Source of the DNA: Dryomyza anilis
Lineage: Eukaryota > Arthropoda > Insecta > Diptera > Dryomyzidae
Assembly (NCBI GenBank): GCA_951804985.1
Contig: OX638136.1
Span: 4,839,852-4,903,851, forward strand
Length of the DNA: 64,000 nt
Direction of reading: 5' to 3'
The translations under genes were made by a program, and so were the position numbers. Positions within the stretch are counted from its first letter, which is position 1. Each line of letters opens with the position of its first letter. Of this stretch, positions 58,318 to 64,000 are shown piece after piece. The notes under the pieces are model-generated. The model was not told the origin of the DNA. It did not search any database and worked only from the letters and a program-made list of their open reading frames with translations.

Positions 58318-59270
58318 TGAAGAATGGGATGCATTGTTTAAAACAACATATGACTACATATCAGAAGCAGAAGACCGGAACAAATACATAGGTCTAACGA
58401 ATGAAGATCACAGCAAATGCATTTTGGTTAGCCAACATACAGACAAAGAAATTACACTATGCAAACGTCCAAGAACCATGCTAACAACTAGCAACACACT
58501 ATGTGAAGTCGCGCTGATTCAACACAGAACAGATATTAAAGATACCTGTGAACATGTTGCAATCAAAAGGAGTTCTGGCCTAGTAGTTAAACTATGGACA
58601 CCAAACACATGGTTGTATAAATTCAATACACCAGCCTTTATCGAAGCAGTTTGTGGGTCAAATATAGCCACATTGACACTATCCGGCCTGAGTTGGATGT
58701 CCATAAATGAAGCTTGCAACATACACAACAAAGAAATGATACTGCCATACGAGTTTACACATCAAAAGCATTAGGAATATAACATACAAGAAGGAAGAAC
58801 ATACAGTTATGATAGAAAATTTATAAGGTAATTGGTCATCATTACCATATTCAAATATATCACAAACATCGTTACCGATCTTGGTGACAGATCACAGCAA
58901 AATACGAGCAGCATTAAGAGATGGGCATCGTGATTTCGACGAAATATTACTACAATTAACTGATAACCAGGAACGCAAAGAATTACTTAATCGTCAAAAT
59001 GAAATAACGAAAACCGGTATGTCCTACGGCATATTAATGCTGATATTAATAATAATAAACATACATTACTACTCGACAATTAAAAATAAAGCAACAATAA
59101 AAGCCGATGAATTTAATACAAATAAATCACCAATAGCAACAATAGATGTAGAAGCGGCTAAGGAAAACCTTGAAATGGTGTCAAATACATTTCCCAGCAA
59201 GAAATCCCCACTCGAAAAAATCGGGTCATTGCGGAAATCAACAACGCAGAAACCACCACAACACCCATAG
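58247..59270 (+). pseudogene. Errantivirus-like env, C-terminal part, interrupted
   Basis: The frame 58247-58774 carries the Cys-rich ectodomain (several Cys, for example in CILVSQHT and ITLCKRP). After a further shift, the frame 58881-59270 contains a membrane segment (about its residues 47-66, MSYGILMLILIII) and a cytoplasmic tail. Together with the previous entry it spans a complete but dead env split over at least four frames. Confidence 0.75.
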
Positions 59271-59643
59271 CAAGTCAACGAACGAAGTTACATGAAATAG
59301 AAGCCAATACGTCAGAAACAACAACAACGCATCGAACTACTACCGCAGAACAGCAGCAGTCAACAACGAAACATCGGGACCAGGTTTTTATTATATATAA
59401 CTAGAAATTATAATCCTTAATTTACTAATATCAATTAAATATTATATAAGTAAAGATCATAACTTCATAACTAATAGAACTTAACGTAATTTATACCACA
59501 TAAAACAATATAAAAAGAAAAAACTATTATTCTTTTTAATAATAATTTTCTCTTCAGAAATAATTAAAATAATACAAAAGAAAAAAAAACTATTATTCTT
59601 CTTAATAATAATATTTTTTTTTCTTTCAATAACGGGGGAGGTA
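59271..59643 (+). other. Short 3' region and polypurine tract
   Basis: AT-rich stretch with a repeated ctattattcttnttaataata block (two copies, about 59524 and 59589). It ends with aacgggggaggta (about 59630-59643), the likely polypurine tract, next to the 3' LTR. Confidence 0.6.
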
Positions 59644-60250
59644 TGTTGTGTATCATAATCGTAGAGTTCACAGCTTACATATGATCCACTGTTGTGTATC
59701 ATAATCGTGGAACTTACAGCGTGCTTATGATCCACAATATAACATAACCAGTATTCTTTTCTTTATGGCATACTTTTAGGGTTAAGCATTATGCATGTTA
59801 AACACAAACAGCATTTAATTGTCTTAGCGCACACCGCTTAACATAGCACAGGTATCCACGCCCACGTTAAATAGGTCACTCAGATCACACAAATAAATGC
59901 TGACTTACTTATTTTAGAATGATGAAAGTACTCAATTTATTGTGAAATTATAAATACGCTGACTAAGTTATTTTAGCATGATGAAATTACTCAATTTATT
60001 GTGAAATTATAAGAATACGAGGTGTTAAGTAGAAGTTAAGTATAGACTAAGAATGAATTGTTTCGGATAAGCTGAAGTGTCTACAAATAAATGTTAAGTA
60101 TTAGTGTAACCAACTTTTAAAGCGAAATAAAGTGTCTTAAAGTAAAAAAGACCCGGTTGTTTTAAATAATATAAAGAAAGTAAAAAGGACTCAGTAAGTA
60201 TAAATAGGATCAAGTTAAAGTCCTAGTAGAAGGACTTTTAACATACAACA
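59644..60250 (+). repeat. 3' LTR of the errantivirus-like element
   Basis: Same 607-bp sequence as 45981-46587. The one difference I find is ttaagtattag here against ttaagtataag. It is followed by ATAC (60251-60254), the right target duplication. Confidence 0.92.
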
Positions 60251-60259
60251 ATACACAAT

Positions 60260-60581
60260 ATAGGTATTTATATAACTTGTTAAGTCCTGCTAACTGGCTA
60301 TACTTAACAAATTTTTAAAATCTATTACAATTTTTGTTTGGATATCGACTTAGCAGTGAATACCAACTTGATGTGTTTATATTTGACAAATCTAATTTGT
60401 TAAGACTAGTTTAAAATTCATCATTGTTAATTGTGTGATATTCATTTAGGAGTTTTACTAAGCACTGGAAACTACAATATATACATGCAAATTATACATT
60501 TTGACAGCATTTTTAAGTTAACAAGAAAAAGGTGCTAACTTTAACAATTTAGACGACTTAACACGTTATATGAATACCCTT
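60260..60581. mobile_element. MITE-like insertion with 25-27-bp inverted repeats
   Basis: The ends AGGTATTTATATAACTTGTT and, inverted, GGGTATTCATATAACGTGTT match at 22 of the first 25 bases. It interrupts the array spacer: cacaat before, and aatgtatttttaatg after, match the uninterrupted cacaatgtatttttaatg with AAT duplicated. Length is about 322 bp with no coding capacity. Superfamily unknown. Confidence 0.7.
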
Positions 60582-60692
60582 AATGTATTTTTAATGATTA
60601 TTTTCAAGTTAGCATATTTCAAAACCAAAAATACAAAATATTTGAATTTGATTTTTTTTTTAAGTATAACATTTGTACCAAACTTAAGTTTT
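60582..60692 (-). repeat. Last array spacer fragment
   Basis: It matches the spacer from gtatttttaatg to gtaccaaacttaagtttt and then ends abruptly. It is the right-hand limit of recognisable array sequence. Confidence 0.7.
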
Positions 60693-60735
60693 CGATCGAA
60701 GATCGCCCCCTCGCCACCCACCTGGATCCGCTCTT

Positions 60736-62112
60736 GATTATAAGTTTGGTTCTACCAAGACCTTGTACTTCATAGTTTGGGAAGAACATTTTTACTGCAT
60801 CAAGGTGCTGGGACTGTATTGCGGATAATGGATATAACTTATCATCAATTTTCTGGTAAAGTTTCCAGAAATCTACACCAAGAATTAATCGGTAAGAACT
60901 CGATTGAATGATATATAATTTTATTTTTTTTAACTTCATTTATATAAGTGAGTTCAACTATTATAGAACCTAAAACATGTTGTGGATATCCATCAGCAGT
61001 TTAACTTGTGATTGGATTTTCCTATATTGTAGAAATTTGGAAAAAGTTTATAGCGCAAGAGACGAACCCACGCAACTAATAATTGCGCCAGTATCAAGTA
61101 AACCTAGTTCGTTAAAATAAAGAAACTTGTCTTCTGCATAAAATCGCATGTCTTGTTGGTTACAAATTATTGCGGACACTAAATGTTTTTTTTTATTCCT
61201 AAGAGTTTTCCAAAACTTATATAATCTTAATGTTGATCTTTTAATTTTTTTTTGGGGCTTATAGGAAAATCACAAAAAAAAAAATTTTAGCTTCAAGGTA
61301 GATTTGTAGTCGTATGTGATATGGAATTAGCGGATATAATATTTTCTTCATATCTAGAGATTCGCGTTTTAAAATTTGTATATTCTGTTCATTTTAGATT
61401 TCATTGTTAATTGTTGTAGTATTAATATTTTTAGCATGTGAGCTAGCCGGTAAATTAGCTTCGCTATGGTTTCCTGAAATATTATTATTTATTTCGGTTG
61501 CAATCTAGGGTTTAAGAAAGCAACTTTCAGACCGTTTTCCGATTTCCTAAGAGCACATTTTCACAGTGGGGCTTATAGACGTTTGGTGTCCCGCAACCAT
61601 AACAAAAGATTTTCTTCTCGCGCAGACAATCCTCCCAGTGGTGTCCTTCGTCATCACAATTCCAACAATTAAAAGTTAGAATTGTCATCTATTGCAGTTA
61701 TATTGCGTCTTATATGATAATTATTTTGTAAAATTCTATCCTCACTTAACAGTTGCTCTCTCATTGTACACAATTTTCTCAAATGTGCAATTGAGTGTAT
61801 GGGTACATACAATAGCTCATGACAAAGGTTCCGAGTTATAATCTCAATTAATTCAAATTCGGGGATAGGTTGAGAAAGTCTGTCAACAATTGTTGTAATT
61901 GCTTCGTAAAAGGATTCGAAAGATACAGTGGACTTTTGTTTTCTATTCCTGATATCCTCGCGGAGATCAAAATTCGATCTAAAATCCTTGAATTCATATT
62001 TTAATGCTGAACAAAATTCTGACCATTGGATTCGATCAACCTGTTTATGATAGAGCCAATACCAATCATGAGCATTTCCAGTTAACCTAACTTGTAAATT
62101 ACTACATACAGC
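60736..62112 (-). pseudogene. Gypsy-like gag and protease remnant, likely 5' half of the array family
   Basis: Right to left: a capsid-like frame (62112-61669, GNAHDWYWLYHKQ, SFESFYEAI); a nucleocapsid piece one frame over (about 61680-61570) with CWNCDDEGHHWEDC and CYGCGTPNVYKPHC; a decayed linker; a retropepsin site (LDTGA, near 61090); and a protease end (60939-60736, YRLILGVDFWK) leading into FPNYEVQGLGRTKL just before where RT would start. Frameshifts separate most pieces. The FPNYEVQGLG stretch also occurs at 44165-44391 next to array sequence, so this is probably the missing front of the array family. Confidence 0.7.
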
Positions 62113-62159
62113 TCATTTTGAGGAACAAAATTTTATTAAGAAACCTAATAACTTTTTAT

Positions 62160-62177
62160 GCCCCACGTTGGGCGCCA
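62160..62177 (-). promoter_or_regulatory. tRNA-Lys1,2-type primer-binding site
   Basis: On the minus strand TGGCGCCCAACGTGGGGC, the classic Lys1,2 primer-site sequence, lies just downstream of an LTR-like end (AACGTTACA). It places the 5' LTR of the gag-protease remnant immediately to its right. Confidence 0.8.
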
Positions 62178-62181
62178 TTTA

Positions 62182-63379
62182 TGTAACGTTCATAAGCACA
62201 ATCTAGGATACCGATATTAAATGGGCGGGACCCTTAAAATAAGCTAGCAAGCAGTCGGCTGGGGGGGACTCGTGGCAACTTCTTTCCCGCGGTCCAGGGG
62301 ACATAAAATATATAGAGTCCCTAAAAAAATAAAACAATACAAATTGAGCAAGTAGCCAATATAAATTAGCTATTGACCAATATTGACCCATTTACGGAAG
62401 CTATCCCAGCCAAGGAAAAAAAACCAGGTCACAAAAATTTAATAAAAAAAACTGGTGTTAAATAAATATAAGGATATCCATAAACTGAATGTGCCTCATG
62501 ACCCACCCATCCATGATTCTATAGAGCACCATAATTTTATATAGAATCCCATGACAAAACAAAAAAAAAACTAACCCATTACCTCAAGGAAAAATACAAA
62601 AGTTTAGCAATTCATTTTAATTGTATGTATTACTTCAATAAACAATATAATATTTCTTGTTAATCATAGCGTATAAACAGATATTAAATTTAATTAATAA
62701 AATTTAATCCATTTTTGTTTTTCATTTTAATGTAAATTTTTTTCTAAAAATAACGCATCAATGGGCTATATCGTTAAACTGGTAGTGGTGTATTTGATTT
62801 TATTATATTTTTTTATAGTAAATTTTATTACTTTTGGTTTATTTATTTTATTTTGGAGGGATAAAATGAAAGAAGTGATATAATGAGTTTTAACTAGATT
62901 TTATTTTAACGTTATTTTAGAAATATAAAAATATTCAAATTAAATTATAAATGCGATATTAATTTATTTTGGGGCTCATCAAATTAGCTTTTCACGCAGT
63001 ATAAGCATTGCAGACATCATAAATAAAAATATACAATTTAAATAAAATAAACAAAGCCAAACGTAGAATGCATGAACAAAACGCATTGAGTCGCAATAAA
63101 AGCAACAGTTAAAGCAAAAAAAAAAAACAAAAGGCTCAAAATAGAGAGTGAGAGTGCATGCTACCAGTGCTAGACTTTACGATCAACCAAATGTTAATTA
63201 ACAGAGCTTGCAACAGTGCGTGGAGAGCCAAACAGATCAATTCAACATTACAAAATATATTCAATTTACATCAGGAACTTACCACGATTTCCTGATCCGG
63301 TTGAAAGGCCTTCCAATGAACTAGGGGTGTGGATGTTCGCAAAAATATATGTAATATAGGTTGAATTTTATAATTTTTT
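62182..63379 (-). other. Probable 5' LTR remnant, then unassigned AT-rich DNA
   Basis: From 62182 the plus strand reads TGTAACG, an expected LTR terminus. GC-richer sequence to about 62320 could be LTR, but I cannot find its other end. From about 62400 to 63380 it is AT-rich with A runs and no recognised gene or repeat. Confidence 0.4.
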
Positions 63380-64000
63380 ATATTTTCTTATTTTTTTTTA
63401 TATTATAATGTGGGATAAAAATAGAGCCACAGCACTCAGACAGGGTTATATCCATTGTGCTGTTACCCAATTCCATGGTTTTTAATGATACTTCTTAGAT
63501 TCATTATTGAATCTAAGAAGGCTATTGTGTGATAAGGAGTGAAGCTGATCCTCTCTCATCACGTCTGAGGCAAAGATCTGCCTTCTAATTCTAGAAAATG
63601 CTGGACAGTCACAGAGATAGTGCTCTGTGGTGCCAGTTTCTTCGTAGCAGGCAGAACATAAGGCGCTTTCGGCCAGGCCGTTTGCGTTCATATGTTTTTC
63701 ACATGCGTTGTGTCCCGTTAGAAGTCCCGTCTGTTTTCTGCACTCCTTTCTACGTAAGGAAAGTAGAAACGAGGCCGATCTTTTGGTTATCGTCGGTGTC
63801 ATGAGCTTGGAGAATCTGCATTTCGTCTCATTCAGCCACCTGCTCTTGTGTGCAGAGACGACCCAAGAGCTGATGACGAATTTTCCCGTAGATGCAGGTA
63901 GTCCAAGCACAGGTTCTGGTCAAAATGGATTATCCTCAGATCCAGCACGTGCTAGTTCGTCAGATGTTTCATTGCCCGAAACTCCTTTATGGCCCGGCAC
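63380..64000 (-). pseudogene. 3' end of an RNase H-bearing non-LTR retrotransposon ORF2
   Basis: The minus-strand frame enters from the window edge in RNase H (VPGHKGVSGNETSDELA), passes a TGA near 63928, and continues at 63910-63482 with a C-terminal Cys-His motif (LCSACYEETGTTEHYLCDCP). This combination occurs in the I, LOA and related LINE clades; I cannot choose between them. It ends at 63482 and is followed by about 100 bp of 3' untranslated sequence. One in-frame stop is visible; the rest lies outside the window. Confidence 0.75.

Larger units (their letters stand above)
45981..60250 (+). mobile_element. Errantivirus-like LTR element with gag, pol, env remnants and a nested DNA transposon
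   Basis: 607-bp LTRs (45981-46587, 59644-60250) that differ at one base I could find, a 4-bp ATAC target duplication, a Ser-type primer site, and the order gag, protease, RT, RNase H, integrase, env. Gag, pol and env are each broken by several frameshifts, stops or deletions. A 4.6-kb DNA transposon lies between pol and env. It is an endogenous insect retrovirus-like copy with no intact gene. Confidence 0.9.

Noticed and set aside
62203..62391. 62-codon minus-strand frame in the possible LTR
   Set aside because: No domain, and it overlaps the expected LTR near the primer site.

Overview
This window looks like a repeat-dense, probably heterochromatic stretch of an insect genome, most likely a dipteran. 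The evidence is strong AT richness, mini-me-like elements with GTCY tetranucleotide tracts (a family described from Diptera), an errantivirus-like LTR element with an F-type envelope remnant, and non-LTR elements with insect-type sequence. I recognise no host gene. Almost everything is transposable elements, many nested in one another.

Layout. (1) 1-1672: 3' part of a broken RTE-like LINE with a TAAG-repeat tail. (2) 1673 to about 45980: seven head-to-tail, roughly 4.7-5.2 kb units on the minus strand, each with a decayed Ty3/gypsy pol (3' part of RT, RNase H, integrase) plus about 2.6 kb of AT-rich non-coding DNA. All units in which a given site survives share the same lesions: RT motif YLVD instead of YLDD, a TAG in RT, a TAA before RNase H, and a frameshift in integrase. 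The founder was therefore dead before it was amplified. (3) 10131-19537: inside the third pol block sits a young 9.4 kb LTR retroelement with a 4-bp target duplication, matching LTRs, a Lys-type primer site and three long open frames: gag, a protease-integrase frame with no RT or RNase H, and a 794-codon frame encoding a Ulp1/SENP-like (C48) cysteine protease in the position usually held by env. (4) 40951-41255: a tRNA-derived SINE. A truncated copy of the same family sits in the array units. (5) 43421-45784: three mini-me/Helitron-like elements, two in inverted orientation. (6) 45981-60250: a 14.3 kb errantivirus-like element with almost identical LTRs but badly broken gag, pol and env. It contains a 4.6 kb DNA transposon (52096-56701) with a CACTA/Tnp2-like transposase and a separate five-exon accessory gene. 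(7) 60260-60581: a MITE-like insertion. (8) 60736-62177: a minus-strand gag-protease fragment with a tRNA-Lys primer site, probably the missing 5' half of the array's founder family. (9) 63380-64000: the 3' end of an RNase H-bearing LINE on the minus strand.

How it works together. The Ulp1-bearing retroelement is the most unusual item and the best candidate for a previously undescribed system. Gag and Pro-Int are linked by a textbook -1 frameshift signal (GGGAAAC, 7-nt spacer, GC-rich hairpin). The element lacks its own RT, so it should depend on a partner in trans. It carries a protease with a complete H-D-Q-C catalytic set that could act on SUMO-like conjugates or on its own Gag. The rest of the window records repeated loss of autonomy: a dead gypsy-like element amplified as a satellite-like array, and a defective errantivirus-like copy with young LTRs.
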